Shown piece by piece: positions 34,662-42,694 of a stretch of DNA of 64,000 nucleotides. Below the pieces are notes generated by a model that saw nothing but the letters and a program-made list of their open reading frames with translations, made no database searches and had not been told where the DNA came from. The position numbers and the translations under genes are program-made. This stretch comes from an uncultured Selenomonadales bacterium (lineage in GTDB: Bacteria > Bacillota > Negativicutes > Selenomonadales > Selenomonadaceae), in NCBI GenBank assembly GCA_946408355.1, contig CAMJRX010000008.1, positions 1-64,000 on the forward strand, read 5' to 3'. The stretch's first letter is position 1. Each line of letters starts with the position of its first letter.

Positions 34662-35705
34662 TTACTTCAGTTCCGCGAAGTACTTAATGGTGCGAACCAT
34701 TTGGCTGGTGTAGGAGTTCTCGTTGTCATACCAAGAAACGACTTGTACGAGAGTGTTGCCGTCGCCAATGGGGCTGACCATAGTCTGAGTTGCGTCGAAG
34801 AGCGAGCCGAATTTCATGCCGATAATATCGCTGGAAACGATTTGTTCTTCGCAATAGCCGAAGGATTCGTTAGCCGCCGCTTTCATAGCTTCATTGATTT
34901 GTTCTTTAGTGACTTCGCCTTTAACAACCGCGAAAAGCAGAGTGGTCGAGCCGGTCGGAGTCGGAACGCGCTGTGCTGCGCCAATGAGTTTGCCTTTCAA
35001 TTCGGGGATAACGAGACCGATAGCTTTTGCTGCGCCGGTGCTGTTGGGGACGATGTTGCATGCGCCTGCGCGGGCACGACGAAGGTCACCTTTACGCTGC
35101 GGACCGTCGAGGATCATTTGGTCGCCGGTGTAAGCGTGAATGGTAGCCATAATGCCGCTTTGAATCGGAGCGAGGTTGTGAAGAGCTTGAGTCATCGGAG
35201 CCAAGCAGTTGGTGGTGCAAGATGCCGCCGAGAGAATTTTAACGTCAGGGGTAAGGGTCTTGTGGTTGACGTTGTAAACGATAGTCGGGAGATCATTGCC
35301 CGCAGGAGCCGAAATGACGACTTTCTTTGCGCCGCCTTTCAAATGAGCTTCTGCTTTTGCCTTGCTGGTGTAGAAACCAGTGCATTCCAAAACGACATCA
35401 ACATCATGTTTTGCCCAAGGAATTTCAGCTGCATTCGGGATTTTGTAGATGATAATCTTCTTGCCGTCAACGACGATGTAGTTATCTTCGCCTTCGCCGT
35501 CGTGGGATTCGACAGTGTGTTTGCCTTCGCCGATTCTGCCAGCGTAGCCACCCTGGGCGGTGTCATACTTCAAAAGGTGCGCGAGCATTGCCGGGCTGGT
35601 GAGGTCGTTGATAGCGACAATCTCATAACCCTCTGCGTCGAACATTTGACGGAACGCAAGACGACCGATACGACCGAAACCATTGATAGCAACTTTAACA
35701 GCCAT
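34662..35705 (-). CDS. gap: Glyceraldehyde-3-phosphate dehydrogenase, type I
   Basis: A 347-residue NAD-dependent enzyme. It has the Rossmann start [22 protein letters not shown], the active-site [12 protein letters not shown] with the catalytic cysteine near residue 160, [11 protein letters not shown]-type and [20 protein letters not shown] stretches, and [11 protein letters not shown] at the C-terminus. Length is typical. The ATG at 35705 is preceded by GGGAGGT. It is the first gene of the glycolytic operon, about 110 bases before the pgk-tpiA fusion, and is served by a consensus-like promoter. Confidence 0.97.
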   Translation of the reverse strand: MAVKVAINGFGRIGRLAFRQMFDAEGYEIVAINDLTSPAMLAHLLKYDTAQGGYAGRIGEGKHTVESHDGEGEDNYIVVDGKKIIIYKIPNAAEIPWAKHDVDVVLECTGFYTSKAKAEAHLKGGAKKVVISAPAGNDLPTIVYNVNHKTLTPDVKILSAASCTTNCLAPMTQALHNLAPIQSGIMATIHAYTGDQMILDGPQRKGDLRRARAGACNIVPNSTGAAKAIGLVIPELKGKLIGAAQRVPTPTGSTTLLFAVVKGEVTKEQINEAMKAAANESFGYCEEQIVSSDIIGMKFGSLFDATQTMVSPIGDGNTLVQVVSWYDNENSYTSQMVRTIKYFAELK

Positions 35706-35766
35706 TAAAAATACCTCCCTATGAATCTGTAAAAAACTATTGAAGAATGAGTTTTAATCTGTGCTT

Positions 35767-35795
35767 AATGTTACACCAAAAGCTTTTGAGTGTCA
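35767..35795 (-). promoter_or_regulatory. Promoter of the gap operon
   Basis: On the minus strand TTGACA (35795-35790), a 17-base spacer and TAACAT (35772-35767) lie about 60 bases before gap. The spacer contains the palindrome AAAAGCTTTT, which could be an operator. No CggR gene is in the window. Confidence 0.8.
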
Positions 35796-35856
35796 ACAAA
35801 TTTTCGGAACATTTTTATTTCATATTCATTTCATAAAACTACGAAGCATAAATAAT

Positions 35857-35885
35857 TTGCAAGTTAAAAGTTATTATGATATAGT
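35857..35885 (+). promoter_or_regulatory. Promoter of the tandem GT2 gene
   Basis: TTGCAA at 35857-35862, a 17-base spacer and TATAGT at 35880-35885. It is divergent from the gap promoter and 37 bases before the start codon. Confidence 0.7.
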
Positions 35886-35921
35886 TTCAACGTAAAAAAT
35901 TTTTAGATAAGGAGAATCGCA

Positions 35922-37814
35922 ATGGTCACTAAGAAAAATAATGTTGATACTAAACCGCCCGTAGATAAGCCAGCTGTAGCTAAGCCGCCCGCAAATACTC
36001 AAACTGCGACAGCTACAAAAATTCCAGCTGTAAGCGTTATTATCCCTATGTACAATTCCGCGTACTATATCAAATCTTGTTTGGCAAGTGTTTTAAATCA
36101 GACTCTTACGAACTTTGAGATTATTTGCGTGGACGATTGCTCGACTGATGACACTTTCAAAATCGTAACGGAACTTGCTAATCAAGACAAGAGGATTAAA
36201 CTTCTCCGGCACTCAAGAAACTCCGGTGGAGCCGGTGAACCGCGCAATACTGGAATTCGGCTTAGTCGCGGAAAATATATCGCCTTCCTCGACAGCGATG
36301 ACCTTTTAACTAAAACCGCCCTTGAGGAACTTGCTACTATCGCTGAAAAATGGCAAGCGGACGTTGTTCACACTGAACGCGCTTTCTTCCCCGAAAAGCA
36401 AACTGTCGACGGGAAATCTCAAGTTAAATTAAGACCTTTTAGCAGGGAAGTTGGCGGCTTTTGCAAAGAACCCATGCTTGAGACGGATAAAATTGCCGAG
36501 CGCGTTCAAATGTTCCACGATAATCGATTCTTCGGTTGGGTGCAAAATAAACTTTATCGCCGCGATTACATCATAACCCAGAATATTACCTTCGACAATC
36601 TTGCTATATCGGAAGATATTATTTTCTATTTTAAAGTTCTGTGCACTGCGCCGCGCATTGTCCGCGTCCCGAATATCACCTACATTTCCTGTAGCAACCC
36701 CGAATCCATAACGCGCAGACAAATTCCCATTGAAGAATCTTTGCGCTCGCTAACTCATGTCATGGCTGAAGGCTCCAAAATTCTTGATGAATTCATGAAT
36801 GGCATTGATTTCTTTAAGAAAAATCCCGCCTTCCGTCAACTGCCGATTGATTATTTTGTCCAGCAACATTTGGTTTGGACGCAAAGATTTTACGATCAAT
36901 ACAAACTCTTACAGGTTGAGCCTGCCATACGCCAAGAGCTTAAAAAATATTGCGGGGATTATGCGCCGTTCTTTACGTATCTTTTCGGTGTGGTTCATAA
37001 TTACCGCAGACAGATTATAAATTCGGCTAAAGCAAATAAAGCATTGCCGAAACCAGCTGATAAGCCGAAACCGCAACCTCAACCTAGACCTAAACCGCCG
37101 CTTGTCAGTATCGTTATCCCGATGTTTAACGCGGAAAAATTTATCCCGCAGACATTGGAGAGCCTCGTTTATCAGACATTGAAAGACTTTGAAGTTATTG
37201 TGCTGGACGATTGCTCGACCGATAACAGCCTTGAAATTATTAAAGACTACGTTAAAAGATTCGGAGGGCGGCTCCAAGCCGTCAAGATGAAGAAACATTC
37301 GGGCAGTTTGGGCTTGCTGTACAACGCCGGTCTCAAAATCGCTCGCGGAAAATATGTTACCTTCATTAACAGCGATACACTTTACACGAATACCGCACTT
37401 GAGGAATTGACGACCTTAGCTGACAAATTCAATGCGGACGTTATTCGCTTGCAGAATAGTTTTGTTTTGTGGGGCGGAAAGAGAAAGAGCATTGACGCGC
37501 CGGAAATGACAGACTTCAAAGCGTTGACCAATCCGCAGAATTTTACTAGGGTAACGTATACCAGAGAAAAATTGACTGAGCCGAGCTTGGCGACAAAAGA
37601 TATTGGCGAACGTATGCGCAAGTTTTATAGTTCCGGACAAAATGGTTTTTGGATGATGCCGCTCCAGTTCTATCGTCGCGATTTCCTTATCGAAAATAAA
37701 ATTACTTTCCCGGCTACGCTTAACGATAAAGATACGACGTTTGCACTTGCGGCTTTGACTTTGGCGAAAAATTATTTGAACGCGCCCCTTGCCATTAACA
37801 TTATTCGTCCGTAA
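35922..37814 (+). CDS. Glycosyltransferase with two GT2 domains
   Basis: A 630-residue protein with two family-2 glycosyltransferase (GT-A) domains. Domain 1 (about 35-350) has VSVIIPMYNSAYYI, ICVDDCSTDDTF and FLDSDDLL. Domain 2 (about 390-620) has VSIVIPMFNAEKFI, VLDDCSTDNSLE and FINSDTLY. In domain 2 the DxD-type motif is altered (NSDT rather than DSDD), so it may have weaker or different activity. A proline/lysine-rich N-terminus and a KPKPQPQPRPKPP linker separate the parts. It probably builds a surface or cell-envelope glycan. No polymer gene cluster surrounds it. The start follows AAGGAG. Confidence 0.88.
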   Translation: MVTKKNNVDTKPPVDKPAVAKPPANTQTATATKIPAVSVIIPMYNSAYYIKSCLASVLNQTLTNFEIICVDDCSTDDTFKIVTELANQDKRIKLLRHSRNSGGAGEPRNTGIRLSRGKYIAFLDSDDLLTKTALEELATIAEKWQADVVHTERAFFPEKQTVDGKSQVKLRPFSREVGGFCKEPMLETDKIAERVQMFHDNRFFGWVQNKLYRRDYIITQNITFDNLAISEDIIFYFKVLCTAPRIVRVPNITYISCSNPESITRRQIPIEESLRSLTHVMAEGSKILDEFMNGIDFFKKNPAFRQLPIDYFVQQHLVWTQRFYDQYKLLQVEPAIRQELKKYCGDYAPFFTYLFGVVHNYRRQIINSAKANKALPKPADKPKPQPQPRPKPPLVSIVIPMFNAEKFIPQTLESLVYQTLKDFEVIVLDDCSTDNSLEIIKDYVKRFGGRLQAVKMKKHSGSLGLLYNAGLKIARGKYVTFINSDTLYTNTALEELTTLADKFNADVIRLQNSFVLWGGKRKSIDAPEMTDFKALTNPQNFTRVTYTREKLTEPSLATKDIGERMRKFYSSGQNGFWMMPLQFYRRDFLIENKITFPATLNDKDTTFALAALTLAKNYLNAPLAINIIRP

Positions 37815-37844
37815 TTAAAATTGTAACTTCTTGACATAAAAATT

Positions 37845-37875
37845 TCTCCGTCATATTATCGGCGGAGATTTTTTG
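37845..37875 (+). terminator. Terminator after the tandem GT2 gene
   Basis: TCTCCGTC and GGCGGAGA enclose ATATTATC and are followed by TTTTTTTG. Confidence 0.75.
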
Positions 37876-37976
37876 TGGCTTTAAAAGCGACGGAACAGCA
37901 GTCGCGATTGACATTTAAAATTTTTTAACGTAATCACCGCGCTCTAATCGTCACATTTATTTTTGGGAGAAGTTTT

Positions 37977-39332
37977 ATGCAAGGGCAAGCGAACGGCGCA
38001 GTCAAAGATTTAACGGTCGGGGAACCTGCGCGGCTAATTTTTTATTTTACGTTGCCACTGTTAGCGGGCAATGTTTTTCAGCAACTGTTCGGATTTGTCG
38101 ATACGCTGATTGTTGGACGATTTTTAGGCGTCGATGCATTGGCGGCGGTTGGTTGTACAGGTCCGTTAATGTTTTTGATGTTGGGATTTTGTTTCGGCAT
38201 GACGAGCGGATTTTCGATTTGCACGGGACAAAGATTCGGCGCAAAAGATTTTGACGGCGTGCGGAAGAGCGCGGCATTTTGTATTGAGTTAAGTTTAGTG
38301 GCGTCGATTATATTGGCGATTATCGGTGTAATTTTTTGTCGCGACTTGCTAATTGCAATGGACACACCGCCCGAAATCCTCAACGGCGCGTATTCATTTA
38401 TCGTAATAATTTATGGCGGCGTCGTGATGTTTATTTTCCAGCAAATGTTGACGAACTTAATCCGCGCACTCGGCGATAGTAAAATGCCAACAGTAATTCA
38501 AGCAACGACACTTTGCATAAATATTTTACTCGAACCGATTGCGATTATCGGACTGGGATTAGGTATACCTGGATCGGCGGCAGCGACGATTCTTGCTTTA
38601 ACGCTCGGAAATATTTTGTGCGTCGTCTACATAAAAAAGCGCGTGCCTTATCTGCATGTGCGCCGCGAAGATTTTTCGTTCGACAGAGAATTTTTAATGG
38701 AGCATATAAAAATCGGCTTGCCAATGGGATTTCAATCGTCAATCATAGCAATAGGCGCAGTCGTCTTGCAAATCGCGCTTAACGGACTGGGGAGCGTAGC
38801 GGTTGCGGCATTTGCGGCGGCGCATAGAGTTGACGGAATAGCGGTTATGCCGATGATGTCGTTCGGCGTGGCAATGGCTGCGTACACAGCTCAAAATTTC
38901 GGCGCAAAACAATTTGGGCGAATTGTCGACGGCGTTAAGAAATGCGTTTTAATGTCGTGTTCGTTCAGCATATTAGTTGCGGCGTTCAATATTTATTTGG
39001 GCGCGGAAATAATTGAATTATTCGTCGGCGTCGAGGCTCAACAAGTCGTCGAATACGGGCGATTATTCTTAATTATAACTGGGCTGTCATATTGGGCGTT
39101 AGCGTTGCTATTTATCTTCCGGTTCACGTTGCAAGGCTTAGGAAAAAGTTTCGTCCCGACGTTGGCAGGCATAATTGAATTGATTATGCGAATAGCGGCG
39201 GCGATTTTTTTAGTCGATTGGCTGGGATATTTGGGCGCGTGCTTGGCGGCTCCAATGGCGTGGATTGGCGCACTTTTACTACTGGCGACATCATTTTTCC
39301 TAACTGCCAGAAAGTTAGTTAGAGGCGATTAA
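37977..39332 (+). CDS. MATE-family multidrug efflux transporter
   Basis: A 451-residue membrane protein with twelve predicted helices in two pseudo-symmetric halves. Family signatures are FVDTLIVGRFLGVDALAAVGCTGPL in the first half (quoted in parts: FVDTLIVGRF, then GVDALAAVG) and VAVAAFAAAHRVDGIAVMP in the second. MATE proteins export drugs or metabolites in exchange for sodium or protons; the substrate is unknown. The ATG at 37977 follows GGGAGAAG. A terminator separates it from the decayed cas genes, which read the other way. Confidence 0.92.
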   Translation: MQGQANGAVKDLTVGEPARLIFYFTLPLLAGNVFQQLFGFVDTLIVGRFLGVDALAAVGCTGPLMFLMLGFCFGMTSGFSICTGQRFGAKDFDGVRKSAAFCIELSLVASIILAIIGVIFCRDLLIAMDTPPEILNGAYSFIVIIYGGVVMFIFQQMLTNLIRALGDSKMPTVIQATTLCINILLEPIAIIGLGLGIPGSAAATILALTLGNILCVVYIKKRVPYLHVRREDFSFDREFLMEHIKIGLPMGFQSSIIAIGAVVLQIALNGLGSVAVAAFAAAHRVDGIAVMPMMSFGVAMAAYTAQNFGAKQFGRIVDGVKKCVLMSCSFSILVAAFNIYLGAEIIELFVGVEAQQVVEYGRLFLIITGLSYWALALLFIFRFTLQGLGKSFVPTLAGIIELIMRIAAAIFLVDWLGYLGACLAAPMAWIGALLLLATSFFLTARKLVRGD

Positions 39333-39344
39333 AACTGATTTGAA

Positions 39345-39893
39345 TTAAACCTGCAAGCAAAAAACCCCGTCGAGTGTTCGGCGGGATTTTTTATTTCCAC
39401 AAAACCGTAAACGGTATGGAGGCATGCACGACTGGAAAAGCTCACTGTTCGATAGCGTTCTCCGAAAATCAGAAGTTTGCTTTAATTTTTTTGCGGGCTT
39501 GTCGAGTTTGTCGGCACCAACGGTTTTTTCGTAGCGTTTAAGTAAGTCGCGCTGATTAGCAATTTTTTCAGCGACAATTTCTCGCGACAAATCGAGTTGG
39601 CGTTCAGGTTCGCGGAAAATTTCCAGTTGGCGCAGGAGCCGCGTTGCAGATTGTTTTTCGTTTATGAAATGCCCGATGATTTTCCCGCGTGCGTCGATGT
39701 AGAAGATGGGAATGTGCTGTTCCATGAGTTCAAAGACGGCTTACGTCGAGAGTTGAGCATTGCGACTGACAACTACGCCGTCAATCAAGCGAATGGGCAA
39801 GCGACCGAGTATTTCGGAATTTTTTTCAACGACAATGCGCGGACCGGCTTTATGTGCGGCACTGCCCGCCGATAAAAGATAAATTACGCCCAA
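39345..39893 (-). pseudogene. cas1: cas1 remnant (nonsense mutation and 3' truncation)
   Basis: The TTG at 39893, seven bases after GAGGTG, opens a frame that reads as a Cas1 N-terminus: GVIYLLSAGSAAHKAGPRIV, VVEKNSEIL, LIDGVVVSRNAQLST. A TAA then interrupts it. The same frame continues with AVFELMEQHIPIFYIDARGK and IFREPERQLDLSREIVAEKI, NQRDLLKRYE, all Cas1-like. The stop therefore replaces one codon, most simply CAA. After about residue 130 the similarity ends, and the C-terminal nuclease domain with its metal ligands is absent. Cas1 is the integrase of CRISPR adaptation; this copy cannot work. A frameshifted cas2 lies directly upstream. Confidence 0.8.
39366..39395. terminator. Terminator between the MATE gene and the cas remnant
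   Basis: CCCGTCGA and TCGGCGGG form an eight-pair stem around GTGT, followed by a T run on the plus strand and A-rich sequence on the other side. Confidence 0.7.
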
Positions 39894-39904
39894 AATTTTT
39901 CACC

Positions 39905-40181
39905 TCACACAACGAGAAAGCCTTTTTCCTCCTCCAGCGGTTTGACGGAGAGTAATAGATTTTTTTCGCAAGACTTGCAATGCGGCACCATTAAAACGGA
40001 ATTGCGTTCAGAGGCGGCAGTGATTGCCAATAAATCTTTCCAAACTAGAAGTTGCCCGTTCCGTTTCGAGCCGACAACTAAAAACGCTGTATTGTACACG
40101 CCAAGCGAATCGCTCCAGATATTTGACGATATTATCCCGTGTTTTGTCATCGGGTATGTCGTAGCAGATAAGGTATCGCAT
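39905..40181 (-). pseudogene. cas2: cas2 remnant (single-base frameshift)
   Basis: The ATG at 40181, after GGAG, opens with MRYLICYDIPDDKTRDNIVK and YLERFAWRVQYSVFSCRLE, a clear Cas2 N-terminus. The frame then shifts. The normal C-terminal half continues in another frame as LLVWKDLLAITAASE, RNSVLMVPHCKSCEKNLL and KPLEEEKGFLVV, ending at 39905. The ATG-to-stop length is 277 bases, one more than a multiple of three, so one inserted base near 40070 explains the break. Cas2 pairs with Cas1 to insert spacers. The order cas2 then cas1 is the reverse of the common order. No CRISPR array is visible nearby. A sequencing error in cas2 cannot be excluded, but cas1 is broken independently. Confidence 0.8.
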
Positions 40182-40290
40182 ATGGTTTCAGCTCCAAAAA
40201 TTTTTCCTAATGTAGCACAGAAACTTTTGCGGAGCAACGAAAACTTTTGATTCACAGAAAAATTGAAATGCAAAATAAATGTTAGTCAGC

Positions 40291-40488
40291 TATACTAAGC
40301 GCGCGAGGTCAAGGTAGCACGACCGATTGAAAACCGAGTAACTAAAGGAGGTGATGTTTATAGCGTAGCAGATAGTTCGTCGAATTTGGATGTCAGTTTT
40401 AAAGGAGACTGACTATAAAGAGTTGAACAATTAGCGAACTTTGTCTACAAGTTGGCAGGAAAAAATTTTTTCCTGTCTAATTTTTTTT
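40291..40488 (+). ncRNA. Candidate structured intergenic RNA
   Basis: The 328-base gap between the cas2 remnant and the aldo/keto reductase has no gene. It holds a TATACT -10-like box (40291-40296) and an unusually long Shine-Dalgarno match AAAGGAGGTGATG (40344-40356) heading a four-codon frame. Nested stems follow: AGTTCG 40374-40379 with CGAACT 40435-40440, and GTCAGT 40392-40397 with ACTGAC 40408-40413. A terminator comes last. This suggests a short transcript of about 190 bases. It matches no riboswitch I recognise. Confidence 0.4.
40454..40488 (+). terminator. Terminator before the aldo/keto reductase gene
   Basis: GCAGGAAAAAA and TTTTTTCCTGT form an extended inverted repeat, followed by a run of eight T ending at 40488. 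The reductase ribosome binding site begins at 40494, so the hairpin could also act as an attenuator for that gene. Confidence 0.65.
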
Positions 40489-40509
40489 GCACAAAGGAGA
40501 GTGAACGCC

Positions 40510-41658
40510 ATGATTTATCGTGAACTTGGTAAGACGGGCTTAAAGGTTAGCGAAATTGGCATGGGTTGCGAAGGCTTCGCCGAAGAAAATTGCGCGATGA
40601 CTAAAAAACTTTTCGATACTGCGGAGGCGTCGGGCGTAAATTATTTTGATTTATACACGCCAAATCCAGCAGTAAGAAAAGCTGTCGGTGAGGCTCTGCG
40701 CGGGCGTCGAGAAAAATTTTTTGCGCAGTCACATATCTGTTCCGTGTGGCAGAACGGGCAGTATAAAAGGACGCGCAAGTTGTCGGAAGTTAAAGCGAGT
40801 TTTGAAGAGTCATTAGAGCAGTTGCAGACGAATTATATTGATGTCGGAATGATTCACTACTGCGATGCGCTTGACGATTGGCAGCAAATAGTTTCGGGCG
40901 GCATATTGGATTATGCACGCGAATTAAAATCTTTTGGAAAAATTCGACATATAGGTTTAAGTAGTCACAATCCGCAAGTTGCGTTAAAAGCTGTGGCGAG
41001 TGGCGCGATTGAAGTTTTAATGTTCAGCGTAAATCCTTGCTACGATTTATTGCCCGCCTCTGAAGACGTTGAGCAACTTTGGGCACCCGAAAATTACGCG
41101 GGAAATTTAACGAATATGAATCCCGACCGACAAAAACTTTACGAGACGTGCCAAAGATTAGGTGTCGGAGTTACGGTTATGAAATGTTTTGGCGGTGGCG
41201 ATTTATTGAACGCTGAACTTTCACCGGCGGGCGTGGCGTTGACGGCTAATCAATGCATTCATTACGCGCTAAGCCGTCCTGCAGTCGCTGTAGTATTGGC
41301 AGGTGCGCATTCGGTTGAGCAACTCAAGCAAAGTATTTCTTACGAAGACGCTACAGTCGAAGAAAAAGATTACGCGCTGACTTTCGCCAGTTTCCCGAAA
41401 ATCAGTTGGCAAGGGCATTGCGTTTATTGCAGTCACTGTGCGCCGTGCGTCAAACAAATTGATATTGCCTATGTGACAAAATTTTTACATTTGGCGGAAA
41501 CGCAAGCTACGATACCTGAAACTGTTCGTGAACACTACGCGACGTTAAAACATCACGCGAGCGAGTGCATTAAATGCGGCGTATGTGAAACTCGTTGTCC
41601 TTTCGGCGTAAATATTCGTGAAAACATGACGAAAGCCGCGCAGGTCTTTGGTTATTGA
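40510..41658 (+). CDS. Aldo/keto reductase with C-terminal iron-sulfur domain
   Basis: A 382-residue protein. The N-terminal aldo/keto reductase barrel (about 1-285) begins YRELGKTGLKVSEIGMG and contains NYIDVGMIHYCD and GKIRHIGLSSHNP. The C-terminal part has cysteine clusters HCVYCSHCAPC and ECIKCGVCETRCPFGV, typical of [4Fe-4S] ferredoxin-like domains in this subgroup. It probably reduces carbonyl compounds with NADPH or ferredoxin electrons; the substrate is unknown. The ATG at 40510 follows AAAGGAGA; the upstream in-frame extension overlaps the terminator. Confidence 0.88.
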   Translation: MIYRELGKTGLKVSEIGMGCEGFAEENCAMTKKLFDTAEASGVNYFDLYTPNPAVRKAVGEALRGRREKFFAQSHICSVWQNGQYKRTRKLSEVKASFEESLEQLQTNYIDVGMIHYCDALDDWQQIVSGGILDYARELKSFGKIRHIGLSSHNPQVALKAVASGAIEVLMFSVNPCYDLLPASEDVEQLWAPENYAGNLTNMNPDRQKLYETCQRLGVGVTVMKCFGGGDLLNAELSPAGVALTANQCIHYALSRPAVAVVLAGAHSVEQLKQSISYEDATVEEKDYALTFASFPKISWQGHCVYCSHCAPCVKQIDIAYVTKFLHLAETQATIPETVREHYATLKHHASECIKCGVCETRCPFGVNIRENMTKAAQVFGY

Positions 41659-41757
41659 AAAATTTTTCTATAAGTTAAACACGCGGCGAATGGCTGAAAC
41701 TTTTCATAACGTTAAGCGCGTCAGCTGTTTGCTACTTTTTAAAAGTAGGTGATTAAA

Positions 41758-41946
41758 ATGTTTGAAGACGGCGCGAGGATTGACGATATTTTAAATGTTT
41801 TGAAGAAGCCGACTTTGGACAAGAACAAGAAGAAGAAAAAAACCGAGCAATTTTCAGATACGGCAATTCGCTACGAGATAAGGCAAAACACCGGCGAAGA
41901 TTTTATTAAATATGACTTCGCCCAAAATATGTCAGCATTAAGATGA
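41758..41946 (+). CDS. Small basic hypothetical protein
   Basis: A 62-residue protein with no family recognised. The N-terminus FEDGARIDDILNVLKKPTLD is followed by a run of lysines (KNKKKKKTE), then an acidic/aromatic tail. The ATG at 41758 follows TAGGTGATTAA. It lies alone between the reductase and the heat-shock operon. A helix followed by a lysine patch would suit binding to nucleic acid or membrane. It could also be a chance frame. Confidence 0.5.
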   Translation: MFEDGARIDDILNVLKKPTLDKNKKKKKTEQFSDTAIRYEIRQNTGEDFIKYDFAQNMSALR

Positions 41947-42052
41947 GTAAAATTTGATAGCTAACTTTTCTTTCCAATAAAATTTCTTGTGTCCTTATGT
42001 ATTATAAGGATTTTTTTGTTTATTACATGCCGCAAATTTTTATAAAAAACTC

Positions 42053-42081
42053 TTGACATTTTGTCTAATTGGTGTTAAGGT
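42053..42081 (+). promoter_or_regulatory. Promoter of the grpE-dnaK-dnaJ operon
   Basis: TTGACA at 42053-42058, a 17-base spacer and TAAGGT at 42076-42081. No CIRCE element (TTAGCACTC...GAGTGCTAA) and no hrcA gene are present. An imperfect repeat GGTG...CACC overlaps the -10 region (42071-42088) and could be a different operator. Confidence 0.65.
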
Positions 42082-42106
42082 TTGCACCAAAAGAGAGGTG
42101 AACGAC

Positions 42107-42679
42107 TTGGCAGAGGAAAAAAAGGTAATAATTGATAACGAGGACGGCGACAGCGCAGAAATAAATTTGCAGATGAAACAAGCTGAGCCACAAGTCGAAG
42201 AAAATACTCCAGACTTAGCGGCGGAGCTTGAAAATTTAAAGGCAGAACTCAACGCGAAGGACGACAGATTTTTAAGATTGCAAGCGGACTTCGATAACTT
42301 CAGGAAACGCACTGCGCGGGAAAAATCCGAGCTTGCGGCAGTAATTGAGCAAGCGTTCTTGAAAGATTTACTCCCGTTGCTGGACAATTTAAGTAGAGCG
42401 TCGGAGGCGGCAGAAAGTGCCGAGCAAGCCGATGTTGAAACCCTTCGCAAGGGTATTGAAATGATTAAACAGGAAACCGTAGCCGTCATGGGCAAGCACG
42501 GCTTGGAGCCGATTGAAACGCTTGGCAAACCCTTCGACCCGAATTATCATCAGGCGGTTGGTACGGTTAAAGACGAAACTAAGGACGACGGATTAATTGC
42601 CGCCGAATTGCAACGCGGATATATCGCACGGGGCAGAGTAATTCGTCCGAGTATGGTACAAGTGGTTAACAATTCGTAA
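42107..42679 (+). CDS. grpE: Nucleotide exchange factor GrpE
   Basis: A 190-residue GrpE. An acidic N-terminus is followed by a long coiled coil (about 40-95, RFLRLQADFDNFRKRTAREK) and a C-terminal beta domain with KHGLEPIETLGKPFDPNYHQ and GYIARGRVIRPSMVQV. GrpE releases ADP from DnaK. The start is the TTG at 42107, seven bases after GAGGTG; the longer frame from 42053 begins inside the promoter. It is followed 15 bases later by dnaK. Confidence 0.95.
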   Translation: MAEEKKVIIDNEDGDSAEINLQMKQAEPQVEENTPDLAAELENLKAELNAKDDRFLRLQADFDNFRKRTAREKSELAAVIEQAFLKDLLPLLDNLSRASEAAESAEQADVETLRKGIEMIKQETVAVMGKHGLEPIETLGKPFDPNYHQAVGTVKDETKDDGLIAAELQRGYIARGRVIRPSMVQVVNNS

Positions 42680-42694
42680 CAGGAGGAATTCACT

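Noticed and set aside
39597-39875. Plus-strand 92-codon frame opposite the cas1 remnant
   Set aside because: The minus strand reads as Cas1 apart from one stop. The plus frame matches nothing and lacks a ribosome binding site.
39333-40500. CRISPR array near the cas remnant
   Set aside because: I looked for regularly spaced repeats of 24-40 bases and found none here or elsewhere in the window.
42001-42110. CIRCE element before grpE
   Set aside because: No TTAGCACTC or its inverted partner is present; only a weak GGTG...CACC repeat overlaps the -10 box.
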